DNA from: Zelopaecilomyces penicillatus | Lineage: Eukaryota; Ascomycota; Sordariomycetes; Hypocreales; Pseudodiploosporaceae | DNA: 64,000 nt | Direction of reading: 5' to 3' | NCBI GenBank assembly: GCA_005765155.1 | Contig: VCCP01000008.1 | Location: 1,550,001-1,614,000, forward strand | Part shown: positions 24,159 through 36,265 of the stretch, piece after piece | How the letters are laid out: every line of letters begins with the position of its first letter | Numbering within the stretch: the stretch's first letter is position 1 | Position numbers and translations under genes: made by a program | The notes under the pieces: model-generated | Databases searched by the model: none | What the model saw: only the letters and a program-made list of their open reading frames with translations | Told to the model about the DNA's origin: nothing

Positions 24159-25763
24159 ATGTCTTACTACGACAACCCGCAGTGGTCTGCTCCAAGCCAG
24201 AATAATAATAGCAACAATAACAACAACAACAACTGGGATCATCAAGGTGCGACCACTCCGGTCCGTACAGGTATGTTGGCGCCGCTTCTCCTACGCATGA
24301 GGGTATGCTATTAACAGAGGAATCCTCACAGGTGCCAACGGTCCTCAACCCCAAGACGACTATGCCTTCTCGTATCAGTTTGACGGTATGTTTTTTTTTT
24401 GCAGATCTATTCCCACCTTTTCAATAGTATCGAGCGCATCTACCTTGTTATCGTTGATACCATCAACGGAGCAACAGGTATGCTGCGCTGGTAGATGCAT
24501 TTCAAGATACGAGGCTCGTTTGGAATCACTTATAGCACCCCGAATACTGACATATTGATTATTGTAGAGGTTGATCGTGCCCACGAGAACTTGCAGAAAT
24601 CTGGCAAGGGCTTCGGAATGAGTGGTCGACGTGAGTTGTTTCTCCCGCCCCACCTGCCATCATCCACTTCTGATGTTGCTGTCCTCATTTTCCCTGCCCA
24701 ACCTTTGTACTCTCGACTATGAACGTATTTTTCAGGGTGAACTCTCAAGCTGATGTATTCTCTTTTCTATAGACAACCGTGTGCCTCATGGTGGTGGCCC
24801 TCGCCCTCATTCTGTGAACAACTTCGACGATTCTCGTGGCCCCCAGGGCTCTAATCTCCACAATTTTTATGCTCAACAACGGCACCAGCCTTCGCGAGGC
24901 TCCAACGAGGCAGAGCAGGTCATGCAGGCTAAGAGAAGGATGGCAGCTCAGCGGGAGCGAGAGCTTCGAAATCTGCACACAGAGCAGCAATACCAACGAA
25001 GTAGGCCACCCTCTACAGCATAGCGCTTCTTATCGCAATATCATCCAAATAAAGAGTCCTGGGCTGGGGGGCGGTTAATGATGATACCTGTCTGCCCCCT
25101 CCAATTTTCTTGCCGAATCGCTGGTTTCTTTTTTGTTGTCCGACGATATTGTGTTGAAAACCGCAATCATGCTAGTTGTCCCGTTGGATGCAGGCTAACG
25201 GCTTTCTTTTCCACGTAGGTGTCTTGTCTGACGCAGCCCAGCCGGCAACCAAGCATATGTCCGAAGAGGAGACGCGCGAGCTCATTGCTCGTCAGCGCAG
25301 CGCCTTGTATGGCGAAGGTGCGTCGTCCAGTCAGCGTGGCCACTCACCCCTCGCTTTTGATAGTATTAGCCGTGTTGTCCCTGCTGACGCAGGAACTCCA
25401 GGCTCATCTACCGATCCCAACTCGGTTCCAGCCGAACTAAGCCCACGGCCTCAGAGCACTGCTAGTCCTCAGACAGTGGGGCCTACCAACAAGGTCTTTG
25501 ACAATGCCGTCGGTCCTCAGAGTCGCACAAGCACCTCGAGCCCAACGAATGCCTCTCCTCCCCGTGGTGAATACCCCCCTGGTTCCAAGGTCAACCAACA
25601 AGGCACTGCGGTGGCCCCCATTGGGACCCGACCCACGGGCACCCCGATCGGCAATGCTTCTGCAAAGCGCTCGACTACGCCCCACTCTGCTACAGGCTGG
25701 GGTCGTGGCAATGGTGTTTGGAACCAGTCCGGCCTTGGTGCTCAGGCAAGTGTGTGGGGCTAG
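24159..25763 (+). CDS. Conserved-looking low-complexity protein, five exons, function unknown
   Basis: Exons 24159-24270, 24332-24385, 24568-24630, 24773-25000 and 25219-25763 join in phase to 333 residues; every intron is GT-AG. Two internal exons are only 54 and 63 nt. The start MSYYDNPQWS leads into an Asn homopolymer (AAT/AAC mix, residues 15-25). Exons 2-3 encode an ordered-looking segment ending in FSYQFDEVDRAHENLQKSG. Exon 4 has a basic helix (AEQVMQAKRRMAAQRERELRN), likely coiled coil, and exon 5 opens with SEEETRELIARQRSALYG. The last 150 residues are Ser/Pro/Gly/Thr-rich and end in a tryptophan-containing GWGRGNGVWNQSG segment. I recall similar uncharacterised proteins in other Pezizomycotina with the same YxFxxQFDEVDRA and QAKRRMAAQRE blocks. 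No enzymatic domain is visible. The spliced model is well supported; function is unknown. Confidence 0.85.
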
Positions 25764-27936
25764 AGCCATTGTTCCGAATTATGATTCAACGGCATTGCGG
25801 ATGAAACGGGGATGAGGGTGGCAAACAGAAATCAAATGCTGCATCGGAAAAAGGCGCAGGGGAACCGAATCCATCGGCATCGGTACAGTCATTTGGTCAA
25901 GGCGGTCGTTATCAGTACGGAAACGGTTTGGTCGTTTTGATTTGATGGGATTCTTTTTGGTAACGTTTTTTTTTCAGCAATGGACGGTACCTCGCGGCAA
26001 TTCCGGGCGATTGCAAGAAATGAAAAGAGGCTTTGCTATACATCTATGGATTTGGATTTGGCTGGCTCACGGGACGATCTCGTCAGGCAAGGGACAAGGG
26101 CATCCAGTCAGGAGTTATCGTTCTTTTGACACAGGTTTGGACTGGCACTAGGAGTTGCATCTTCGTCACAACACGGCGTATCTTGAGTTTAGTGGGGCTG
26201 TTTGGCGTGTGAGGGGGGCTTTGGTCAGCGATATGGATTACAGAAACAGATGAGAAAAATTAACATGGGCGGGGCATCAGGCGAAGAAGGGGTGTTGCAG
26301 TGGGAATGTGTGGTTATTTGCGAGGCGGGTGGCTTGGCTTCTTGCGTGAGCGAAGGCGCATAACATTAACGAGAGCGGTAGCATTTGGGATGGAGTTATG
26401 GGCGGGCAAAATGCCCTCCCCCTACCAAGGCAGCGACTTCTCAGCTGGTAATATGGCGCCTAACTAGGTCTCTTGATGGTTCTTGGGTCGAGTTTGGAAT
26501 TTCTTTTTTCACCTCTGAATTCAGGACACGAGGGAAGGATGGCAAAACACAAACGGAAAAAAAAAGGATAGCATTTGCGAGGGCGGTCGGGTGCTTGGGA
26601 TTGGGTTCATTTGTCTCTTTCACTTCACATCTCCTCTCTTAGGGCTGCGCTGGAATGAGATGGTCGGGATATCTCAGGGAAAGTTTGCTAGTTACTGGTT
26701 CAAGGTTTCTGGGGTGTTATTTGATTTTTAATCGGTTGCTTTCAAAATACACAAAACTGGGAAGCAGCAACGATTGGCAATTGGGGCAACACGGTCCATA
26801 ATGCAGGATGGTGATGGTTTGAAGGACCGAGGTTGATGAGAAATAGGAAAGACGATGCCAGTCAGATAGGATGGTGTCGAAAGAAATAATGAGATGTTAT
26901 TTCTTCACATGGTATGACGATTGACGAACAATTCCTTGAGTCAAATCTCTTGATCACAACTCTGTAACTGCTGACTACTAAATGATCTCGATTCGTTAAA
27001 AGTTTGGACCGCGGTGTTTCCAGCGTGCGTCAGCGATATGCAAGGGGCCAGTAGGCATGATTCAGCTGACGCAGCTCCAGCCTAGATGCTTCCAGTCTGG
27101 CACTAGAACATGGGGTAGAACATTGAATGGAACAGTAAGGTAGGGGGGGTTGTTTGTATGACCAGGTATTAATACTCTTATGGTTTATTACTTGTAGCAC
27201 ATGTCAATCCAAGGTGCCCAGGTTGATGTGTGAACGAGGCAAACTCTGGAGGAGCGCTATTCTTGTATCCCGGCGTTTGGGATTGGTGTGCCATGGGTGT
27301 ACCATGGGTTTGTGTGTGTGTTGTAGGCATGTGTGTGCAATTTTCTGAGGTTGTATTTGCCTAACTCTATGACTCAAAAGACGATGATAGTTGGCCATTC
27401 TATAACTTGGGGGTAGCTCCTTCTTGCATGCTGACTGGGATGATGTTACCCATTATGAGTACGAGGCTGGGACTAAGTATTACTAGGTACATAACACTGT
27501 TCCAACTGGTATGTTTTTATTTTCAGCTCGGTTGATGGAGGACCGAGTGATAATTTTGGCCAGATTAGGAACTTGGCCGAGTCGGGCCGTTGGGTGGGAG
27601 GACGGAGATTGTGTGTGTGGTTGGCTGCTGCGTGCGGCGCGGGCTGGTTTTGGTTGGGTTGGTAGGAAGGATGGGGATAATTTTAAGATTGAGATTTCGT
27701 TTAATACGGGTTTATTGAGGCTCTAGGGGCTGTTTTTTATTTCGGTTGATGATATATAGAGCAACGAACGAGCGACTTATCTCATTTCCTTTTTGACGAA
27801 TCTATCAAAACCCACTCACTCGTTTATCTGATCTAAACATTCATTTCATCCTACTTTAATCTTAAACCAAACCTCACCAAAAAGTTAACGACCAAAAAAA
27901 AAACATCGACAACAACCACAAGAACAACATCCAAAC
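25764..27936. other. 2.2-kb intergenic region
   Basis: Holds the 3' UTR of the upstream gene and the promoter of the GPI-protein gene. A TATATA box lies at 27753. The leader from about 27840 to 27936 is A- and C-rich with few Gs, as in highly expressed fungal genes. Short frames at 25942-26151 and 26385-26642 have no support. No RNA gene seen. Confidence 0.5.
27753..27758 (+). promoter_or_regulatory. TATA box of the GPI-protein gene
   Basis: TATATA inside GATGATATATAGAGC, 184 bp before the ATG at 27937, followed by a C/A-rich leader (CAACAACCACAAG) just before the start codon. Placement suits a TATA-driven, regulated fungal promoter; the transcription start is not visible. Confidence 0.5.
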
Positions 27937-28599
27937 ATGACCATCTTCCACCTCGCCGCCCTGGGGCTGCCCCTCCTCGCCACCTTTGCCGTCGCAAAAA
28001 CTGACATCGAGGGCTGCACTTCCTTCACCAGCACTGTGACGCCCTGGCCCGGCCAGCGTGACACCTACGAGACTGTACTCTACTACGTGCCAGATACCCT
28101 CGAGATCTGCCAGGGTGTAGACTGTGGGGGTGGTCGCGCGCCGCCTAGGAACGTGCCTGGATGTCCTATTTACAAGGGCACGGAGACGGTTAAAACCATG
28201 TACCTGACGGTCGATCCTATGGCGCCGGTGAGGACGGTAGAGACGACGACGGCAACGGCAACGGCAACGGCGACGGAGACCAAATCTACTGATTCTCTTA
28301 GCACTGCCGTTGCTCCTCCTCCGTCTTCATCGGCTTCCTCACCCCCTCCTACTTCTGCTTCTTCAGCGTCCACTATCAGCGCCCCGGCCGTACCTTCTTC
28401 CAACACATCTTCCGCAGAGACTCCTATCAGCAGCCACATCAGTTCCACAGACGGACATTCTGTCTCCTCCCACCCCTCAATAACGGAGACTATCCACTCC
28501 ACGGTCTCTGTTTCTGACAGTGCTGCACAGCCCACAGCGGTATTCCCCGCGGCCATGAAGGTTGTGGCAGGAGTCGTTGCCGGCGTGGTACTCTTGTAA
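27937..28599 (+). CDS. Secreted GPI-anchored Ser/Thr-rich cell-surface protein
   Basis: Single exon, 220 residues. A cleavable signal peptide (FHLAALGLPLLATFAVA) precedes a mature domain of about 85 residues with five cysteines (GCTSFTSTV, EICQGVDCGGG, VPGCPIY). A stalk of roughly 100 residues follows, almost entirely Ser, Thr, Ala and Pro, including a TATATATATET run encoded by an imperfect ACGGCA repeat at 28244-28272. The protein ends in small residues followed by a short hydrophobic tail (VVAGVVAGVVLL), the usual GPI-attachment signal. The mature domain should sit on the plasma membrane or wall with an O-mannosylated stalk. I do not recognise the cysteine domain; it could be structural or a small surface/effector-like module. 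The gene is convergent with the peroxiredoxin-like gene, only 396 bp away. Confidence 0.85.
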   Translation: MTIFHLAALGLPLLATFAVAKTDIEGCTSFTSTVTPWPGQRDTYETVLYYVPDTLEICQGVDCGGGRAPPRNVPGCPIYKGTETVKTMYLTVDPMAPVRTVETTTATATATATETKSTDSLSTAVAPPPSSSASSPPPTSASSASTISAPAVPSSNTSSAETPISSHISSTDGHSVSSHPSITETIHSTVSVSDSAAQPTAVFPAAMKVVAGVVAGVVLL

Positions 28600-28995
28600 G
28601 AGGGAGGGAGAATAATAGGCCCAGAAAGACCCTATTCGATAACTTTTGTGTGGGGAATTGGGCTGTTTGCATGCTCTGTTGTGGGGGATGTGATGATGAT
28701 GATGATGGTGACAAAGATAGTCTGCCTATAAAAAGGAGTCTGAAGATTGAAAACCAATGTTAATAGAAGAGTCAAGGCTATTCCTCACCTTTTTAATACA
28801 GATACATTTATTTACATTTTGGAAACTCAACATGTCCCCTATAAATCTCCATATCATGACAAATGAACCAATGAAGCACGTTCACGTCTCTAAACTGATT
28901 CCATATTAGCAAGACTGTTAATCCACCTCGAGTCGACACAAAAGTGATACACGGAGGAGACTGACACTCTATCCATAACTTAGCTCCGACCATCA
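28600..28995. other. Short convergent 3' spacer
   Basis: 396 bp between the stop codons of the GPI-protein gene and the peroxiredoxin-like gene. A short GATGAT run at about 28691-28706 and AT-rich DNA suitable for poly(A) sites are all I see. Confidence 0.5.
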
Positions 28996-30057
28996 TCATA
29001 AAGCTAAGAGCTTAGCACCCTCTTCCAGATTCATCAAATCGTCTGCACGAAGTGCCTTGTCGCCCCAAATAACCCTCCCCTTGCCGTCGATGGCAAACGC
29101 TCCAGCCTCTTGCCATTTGTTTCCCATGACCGTGGATGGCGCATCATCATCGTCATTATCATCATCATTGTAATCATTAGTGCCGTTATCCTTGACCACT
29201 GGTGCCCTCGGTGCTACTGTTTCTCGGCTCACAGCGCCGCCGCCCTTTTGAATAGCACCAGCAACCTTCTCGCCCAGCCAGCTTGTCTCTCGCCACCCTT
29301 GCAACTGCGTCGTCGGATTGAAGAGGTGCCAAACGCCCCCGACACCGAGTCCCCAGGCCGCATAGACGGAGCGGTCCTCGTCTATTACCACTTGGACATT
29401 CCAGGAGCCGCCGAGCAGGTCAACCCACTTACGTGTGGCCTGCTCGGATGAATGAGAGACAGCGATACAAGTAATGGTGCCGGAGTAGCGGTTGGCGAGA
29501 GTGCGAAGATTAACGAATGTATTTTGTGCAACTATCAATTAGATTACTTGTGTAAGTGGAAGAGTTTGTATATAGTTATAACAGCAGCCCAGACAAGTGA
29601 AAAGGTTATGTGGGATGAGAGTGGATAAGGATCAGGACGAGGTATGCAGTGGGTAACGTGTAAATGATGAGGTTAATGAGACAAGGAAGATGTCGGGGAT
29701 TGGCTCACATGCACATCCGACACACCGAAGAAACACCAACAGCACCCTCCGCCCACCACCGAGAGCTAGCTTCCGTTGCCGGTCTCGTGGCGCCACGTCG
29801 CCGATCCGAGGTACCGGACCCACGGCTACGGGCGGCGGCGGCGGCGAGAACCACGGGTGGACCGTCAACGGCAGGGACTTGACCGACATCCACGACCCCC
29901 AGTTGCCTGTTCCGCCGTCATCAATGCTGCCGTTGGCATCCCTTTTGTTAGCCGAGGCGGAAGACAGTGGCGGCGCCGAGAGCTTGGAAAAGTCTAGGGC
30001 ATTACTCGGCAGGCCAACCTTTTTTAGGGCGAGCTTGGTCGTAAGGCTGGACAGCAT
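28996..30057 (-). CDS. Peroxiredoxin-like thioredoxin-fold protein (AhpC/TSA_2 family)
   Basis: Exons 30057-29709 and 29531-28996 with a 177-bp GTGAGC...TAG intron give 294 residues. The ATG at 30057 starts MLSSLTTKLALKK. The thioredoxin-like core shows RVLLVFLRCVGCAFAQNTF spanning the splice junction, then ITCIAVSHSS, VVIDEDRSVYAAWGLG and, at the end, GAFAIDGKGRVIWGDKALRADD. This layout, with the GC motif where a peroxidatic cysteine sits, matches the AhpC/TSA_2 (PRXL2-like) group of putative peroxide reductases. A hydrophilic Asn/Asp insert (DYNDDDNDDDD, about residues 235-247) interrupts the C-terminal half. It is encoded by a trinucleotide-rich stretch and is probably a surface loop expansion. 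The hydrophobic-basic N-terminus might target mitochondria, but that is weak. Activity is inferred only from the family. Confidence 0.85.
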
Positions 30058-33000
30058 TACTGGCTGGCCTAGTCCGTTCCTTTTCTTTTTTTGGAGGGGG
30101 AAGGGGGATGGAGTAGTGCAAACAGACGATTAGGGTCAAAAAAGAGGAAAGGGTAGGCTGAGAAGAGAGGCGAGGGCGGCTTGCCGTGTGACTGGTAACA
30201 AACGAGATATGATTTGACAATGAGAGTACAAAAAGGAACGGCTTTGGTCCTTGGTCAGAAAGCCCTCTAGCCTACTGGGCAGGGAGTCAAAGGGGTGAAA
30301 TTGTAGGTATGTCAACCCTTGATACTGTCTGCGATGCCACAAGTTGGGAAACTGGAGGTTGTGGGGGCCAGCAAAGGCAATAGCAGACCTATAACAGGAC
30401 TCAGAAAGGAGCAAAGATTGAGACAAGGAGATGGCAATTGTCACACAAAGAAGATGGTGAGGTAAAAGAGGAAGAAGAGCTTCGCTCGAGATGGGAAAAA
30501 TGCATAGTCGAGTAGTGAGCACTTGTTGTTTCATGTTGTCTGTGCCCCCAGTTATCCAGGCCCCTGTAACATGCACTGCTGCACTGTTCCTGGCCTTCTA
30601 TCCAGAATCATTGGCGCATGCTCAGCGCCACCATTCGCGGGGTGCAAACTACGCTAGATAGGAAGCAATTAGTGGCTGGCAGCATGGCCAACAGGAGGAA
30701 GCATTGAAACAAACCCCTTGCTGCCGGAGCAATGCTCCTTTTTAAAACAACAGGACAGGCAAAGCGAAAACTTGACCTGGGCCTCGGGGCCTCTTCCATT
30801 ATTAGAGTTCGCATGGGCTGGTGCCATGGGAGCGGGTCTGTCGTGTATCCTCCCGGCAGCCACGCGGCACCCTGTGCCTTGTTCCTGTGATTCGTGGAGC
30901 TCGGACGGTGTATTCTTGGAATGCGGGAATGCAGGTCCCTGTCTGCGTGTGTAAGTTCATACTTTGGTAATTAGGTCGCACGGTAGTTGACGGGAGTAAC
31001 ACTAGCTTAAGGGGAGAATTCAATTGGATCGAAAGACCGGATGGGTCCATATTGAGGCCTTCTTGTCTGAGTGTCTGATTGTCCGAGTTGACTCGCGATT
31101 AATCCAAAACATAATCAACGACCTTCCTTGCGTTTGTTGGTTGCATCGCATATTGGAAAAGGTAAAGTAGGTTTCAAGCATAATGGGAGAGAGAAAATTG
31201 AAAACTCGGATAGCTGGGAAAGAGTTCCTAGCCCTCGCACAAAAACTTGGCGAGATGGTATGCGGGCCCCATATGCCGCTGTGGAAATCATAGGAAACAC
31301 CATGAATTTAGCCAAATTCAGAAGTTCGGTGGCGGGGAAAACTCTTCGTTTCCAGTAGAACACCAAAACTGTAGAAACTGACAGTCGTATTCCAATTATA
31401 GGGAGTCTATGTCTGCTCATAGGCCGACGGAAGCATTGCTCCTTGTAGTCTGATGTCATGCCCATTCAAAATAGCGGATTTATGGAAACCGGGAAACACG
31501 CGGTGGCGTGATGAATGACGAAAGTGTGCGGCAAAGGATCTTGGCCAGTTTGCCCTCATCCGCGGTGCAAGAAAATGTGGCAGAGAGCAGCGATTATAGA
31601 ATGTTCTTAAACAGCTTAGTGAACTCGAAAGACGGCAGGGCCATCTTCTCGTCCTAAATTCCTACCGGCAAAGTAACGCAGTTACAACAGTGTTGGAGTT
31701 AACGTCAACATCCATATAGAAGATGGCGTTGAGATGATAAAATCAAGAAATGGGGTTGGGGTTGTATTTGGCCCATAAGAATAAAGCAGAACAGACCCTG
31801 CCCAAATGTGACAGGAGATCTGGATGGGAATAAAAAATGGAACATCGAGAGCACGAAACCTTCGGGAAGTTGCGAGCTGGGATAATGCTGAAAGCTTAAT
31901 CAGCCTTTTCGGATCCAAGATAGGCCGTGGGATTAAACCATGAAGACCTAATTCATCACATTTTATAGTGATCGACTTGATGTTCCCTCCACTTGAATGT
32001 TTGTTCAGCCAGACAGGCCCGCAGGAGGCACATGGCTATCGTCAATGTAATGATCAGAATCAACATTGGCCACCCCCCAGGCCGTACACCGTATATTGCG
32101 GGCAGGACACCAGCCAGGACCACTTTGCCACCCCGTATTGTGTATGGAAGAGGCTTTTTCAGCACTTCTCAGCTGGAACTTGTCCTGCATGCGAGGGCGT
32201 CGCTGGTGCTGCAGCAAAAAGGGAGGAGAACGTGGATGACCATGGCTAACAAAGACATGCTGCGGTGAGCAATGGCTTTTTGTTGGGCGGTGATGTGCTG
32301 TACACTAACTACTGCCTACATAGTAGGAGCGGCTCAAGTCAAAAGACCCCTGTATTTGTATTGGCTGTATGTTCTCCATAGCCTGTGGGCACTGGCTGGT
32401 TTGGCATGCTTCCTTTTTGGAAATACTGGGGAATGCAAGTATGCAACCACAAAGGGCTTCAGATGGCCAACGCTCTGTCAATCCTGTTAACCAAATGACC
32501 TAGAATATCAAACACACGGGCTGCGACACGCCATGGATGGCCAGCTGAGGTGGTCTGTAGGAGTGCTGGTATGCATGCGTATCCAACGCAACGTTTAGCA
32601 ACACCATGTGGGCGGTTGGTTGACTTTGAGGTAACGGTGCTTCATGGACTTGGACGAATATGATGCCCCACTGGCATACAGGTAATATCAGGTTACTGCA
32701 AGGGAGAATCAGGGTCCATTGGCGTGAGCCTTGAGGGGACAGATGTGGATTTGATGGCAGGCATGAGCACGTTTGATGGGGTAGAGTTGGTTTGCAGGTT
32801 GGAACTGTTTCTATCCCACTCACAGCGACGATGTGGCATTTCTCCCCAACTCGCAACAAGGAAAGAGCAAACGGGAACGCGACTTCCTCCTGGGATGACC
32901 ACCAACAATATCGTCGCTACCAGGTGATTATTACTACAGACGAAAATAGTACTGAGAAGGTACAGTATTACCTTAGTAGTGAAAATGTGTTTCTAGAAGC

Positions 33001-35733
33001 CCTGTAGTCTCAATACTACATACCACTACAGACAACAAGGCGGGAGACAGGAAGAAGAACAGTAAGTCACAGGAACAACGTCAATAGAAGGGTTTTTAGT
33101 CTAGTCATTAATTGGTACAATACAACGACAATTCTGCCGGCATCTGCCTTCCTACTGTACCTATCCCCTTTAACGTCTGTTGCCAGATGGGACGTTGCGG
33201 CCCTGACGAGGGCAGTGGTAATGCATGTGCACAGTGCACACAGTTCCGCTGGTTTGAATCGGTGCATCCTGTACGTACGGCTGTACCCCAGGTTGAACCC
33301 CTAACCCAGCTTGGACCTGTTATCGTTAGCATGACCTGGAGGGGGATGGCAAGCGATGACCCGTGGCTAATTAGCTGGTAGTCCGATGGAGGACACGCTA
33401 TCATTAGCGACCTTGTCCGTGCTCACCAACCGTCGACGATAATTACGTCGAAAATACCTATCTCTAAGGGAACTTGGAAGTTCCTAATTAGTGCTCCCGA
33501 CATTGGCAATCACCGGGATCGGGCGGGGTTGAGATTACAGACCACTTCGCTCCAGGTGAACAACGATGCTGAATTTCGATGCAAGCCCAACTTCGCCACA
33601 TGTCGCCCGTATCCTCAGGACACATTCCTGACTAATGGCATGCTTAGTCATAGAATACGCCACATCTGCCTCGGCTCGGCGCGCGTTGCACAGGGGTTGG
33701 GTTACGGTGATGACACACGACATAATGGTTGGTCAATCGCACAGGCATCTCCCGGAACGGAGCCTGACGGGCCCTCACTTGGGAGGACTAGGCAGGTACG
33801 ATTTGCCCTACTCCCGACGAAGCAACGGATGGCTACGTTATTAATGAACTGCCGCATATGTCTAATCAGCAAGGGACATGAAGGGCGAGGCGGAGGGAGG
33901 GATGGCTGACTGGTGGCGGGTGGGCAGTGGACAGGGAGAGGACGCTAGCATCTAGGGCTTCAGTTGTGGTTTTGTGGATTTTGTGCAGCGCACTGTATAG
34001 ACACTGTTGCTATGGTCCGCAGACCACACCAACAGCAACAACGCTTCATTCCTGATGCTGCCCAGGTCTAATGACTGAAGTCATCATCTGGCCCTCGTGA
34101 GCTGTCGGCTCTTCTTTGTGTGTACAAGCCGGGCGGCATGGCTATCAACTGATACTAATACAAGTAATGCGAATTGTATGTAACACAACTGACAGAAGGG
34201 GCAATCTGAAAATGATATTAGCAGCAATCAAGTGCCTGCTCCGTGCCCTGTCTACGTCGGCAAGCTTACCTTCCAGTGGTGAGTGACTAAGGCAATGGCT
34301 GGTCACACTGCAGGTTCACACGCTAACACCACAATCTCAGAAGCAGAAACTGCGTCATAGAGGTACGAGTAACTAATTACTGCGTAACAAGTCGGCCAGC
34401 AAACAGGCCTAAACTGCATCTGCAGAGCAGCATAGATGGGTAATAAACCTGTCTGGGTAGTTTCAGGGCTCTCCCGCTGGGGAATAGACACCTGAACTGT
34501 AAAATACAGATCTCTATTCGGCCGTTACACAGAAAGAGAAATCCCCGCACTGCTTCACCCAATTAATATTGGAAGGAACACAAGGCTCAGTCCTGCTGTC
34601 CTACTATAACTGCTTCCTCGGATGAGTTATATATGAGTTCCCTGCTCTCCATTTCTTGCCTACCAATACGAGCTCGTAACAGGTATTATCCTCACACACC
34701 TAGGAAACAGCGATGGTCAGCCTTGGAAGACAGAGCCACCAACCACACACACAAAACCCAAGTACGAGTGAATCACGACGGCGCTGCGGTAGACGCTTTG
34801 TTAAATCCGATATACTCGTAGCGGTTGCTAGACATGCCAATGCCCAAAGTCAAGCGCGCTAATTCAAGTATTTGCGTTCCCTACCTACTGGCCTTTTTTG
34901 TACGAGGCCGGAACTTGCGGAGAGGGAATGGATAAGGTACCAGCACTCAAGACCTTTGTCCCCACAATCCCTAGAGTGTCATCTAAATGAGAGGTAGGCA
35001 CGAAATGAGGTACTTGGCCTCCCCAGCAGTTGTGTAAAGAGTTGTAAGGTACCCCCCTGCTTGTCCTGAAGATGTGCTGGAGACCGGTAGGTACTCGTCT
35101 ACCTCTCACTGTGCGCGAGTCTGCTGTTGCACTATCGGCTCCAGCACGTCAGGGCACACACGACGATGAATGAGTTATTACCTATAGTATCTACTACCTA
35201 CCTAAGCATAGGTACCTAGAGAAGGACACGGGGGGGATAGAGCATGAATTGGCGTGTAAGAGCGTGCAGTGTGCCCCAAACCAATGACTGATTGATGGTC
35301 TTCTGGAGAGCATGTACAGTGCATTACAGTGTGTACAGTCAATCAATCTGGCCGCCCACTGTACCTGAAGCTGGATAGGTACCTCCGTAGGGGCGAAGAC
35401 CACCCACTCTTCCAAAGCAACCAGTGAGGTTAAGGTGGGCAAGTCAGGTTCCCCCATTCTGCCATAGGCTGGCTGTGTCTTTGTTGGACGGTTGACCGTA
35501 GACGGCACTTCGACACTCTTTCAGACGGTCGTTGACCCTTAACCAACTTACGCCCCTCTTCCCGTTTCTTCTTCCTTCGTCTCGCTCCTCGCCCGTGTCC
35601 TACGCCGTGGCCGTATTGCTCATCGACCAAAATACGCTGCTGCTGCTCGTCTCGCAAAGTAGTCTACTCCCCCTCCGAAAGCAATTACTACGACTGTTCC
35701 GCCGACCCCTTTTACCGTCATTCAATTGACCGA

Positions 35734-35749
35734 CCCCCCCCCCCCCCCC
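35734..35749 (+). repeat. Poly-C run (16)
   Basis: Sixteen consecutive C residues in the CT-rich leader/promoter of the nucleotidyltransferase gene. Confidence 0.9.
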
Positions 35750-35859
35750 TCTCGCGGCCTCTGTCCCGACCGCAGCCCATCATTTAGCCACGACTTTGTT
35801 TGCCTTCGCTCATTTCTCCCCCTTCCCTTCTCTGGGGCCTCGCTTCATCCTCGACATCG

Positions 35860-36093
35860 ATGCCCTTTGGCTGTGAGCTAGTCTCGTAGCATTTTCGAAG
35901 ACGCCCGCTTGACATTCCACCTGCTGCCTTTTTTGAGGGGCTCACATGTCAGCAGCACCTTTGACAGATCTAGCTTTGAAATCGAGTCCACGCTCGTCAC
36001 TTTTCTGACCGTTGTTGAGATCCCGACCTGCCGCCCACAGTACCCAGCATCTATCTTTTGACTCTGTCAATGCAGCATAGACTGGCCGAATAA
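35860..36093 (+). promoter_or_regulatory. Three possible upstream ORFs before the nucleotidyltransferase
   Basis: If the transcript begins near the CT-rich tract, its leader contains three short ATG-initiated frames: 35860-35889 (9 codons), 35946-36008 (20 codons) and 36070-36093 (7 codons). All end before the main ATG at 36266. Together they could restrain translation of the main frame. A leader intron could remove some of them; I did not find a decisive one. Confidence 0.35.
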
Positions 36094-36265
36094 TTCGAGT
36101 TGAAACACACCGAAACCCGTGGATATACAGGCTTAGCATTACTCGTTGTCGTCCATTGTCGAAATCGAGCCGCTGAGACCTAGTCGGAATATCGTGTCGG
36201 GCATAGAAAGCCGCTCCGGCTGGCTTCTACTCTGCATCAGGTAGAATCTGGGGCTCATTCGCTTC

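Larger units (their letters stand above)
30058..36265. other. 6.2-kb intergenic region with a long CT-rich leader at its right end
   Basis: The largest gene-free stretch in the window. I find only short frames (such as 30136-30576 minus, 31115-31465 minus and 33529-33909 plus) without domains, ATG context or splice logic. The DNA around 32500-35400 is dotted with short TACCTAGGTA/GTACAGT-like words common in fungal spacers. From about 35540 to 35880 the top strand becomes strongly pyrimidine-rich and contains a run of 16 C, consistent with the promoter and leader of the nucleotidyltransferase gene. No tRNA, rRNA or intact transposase is visible. Confidence 0.5.
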
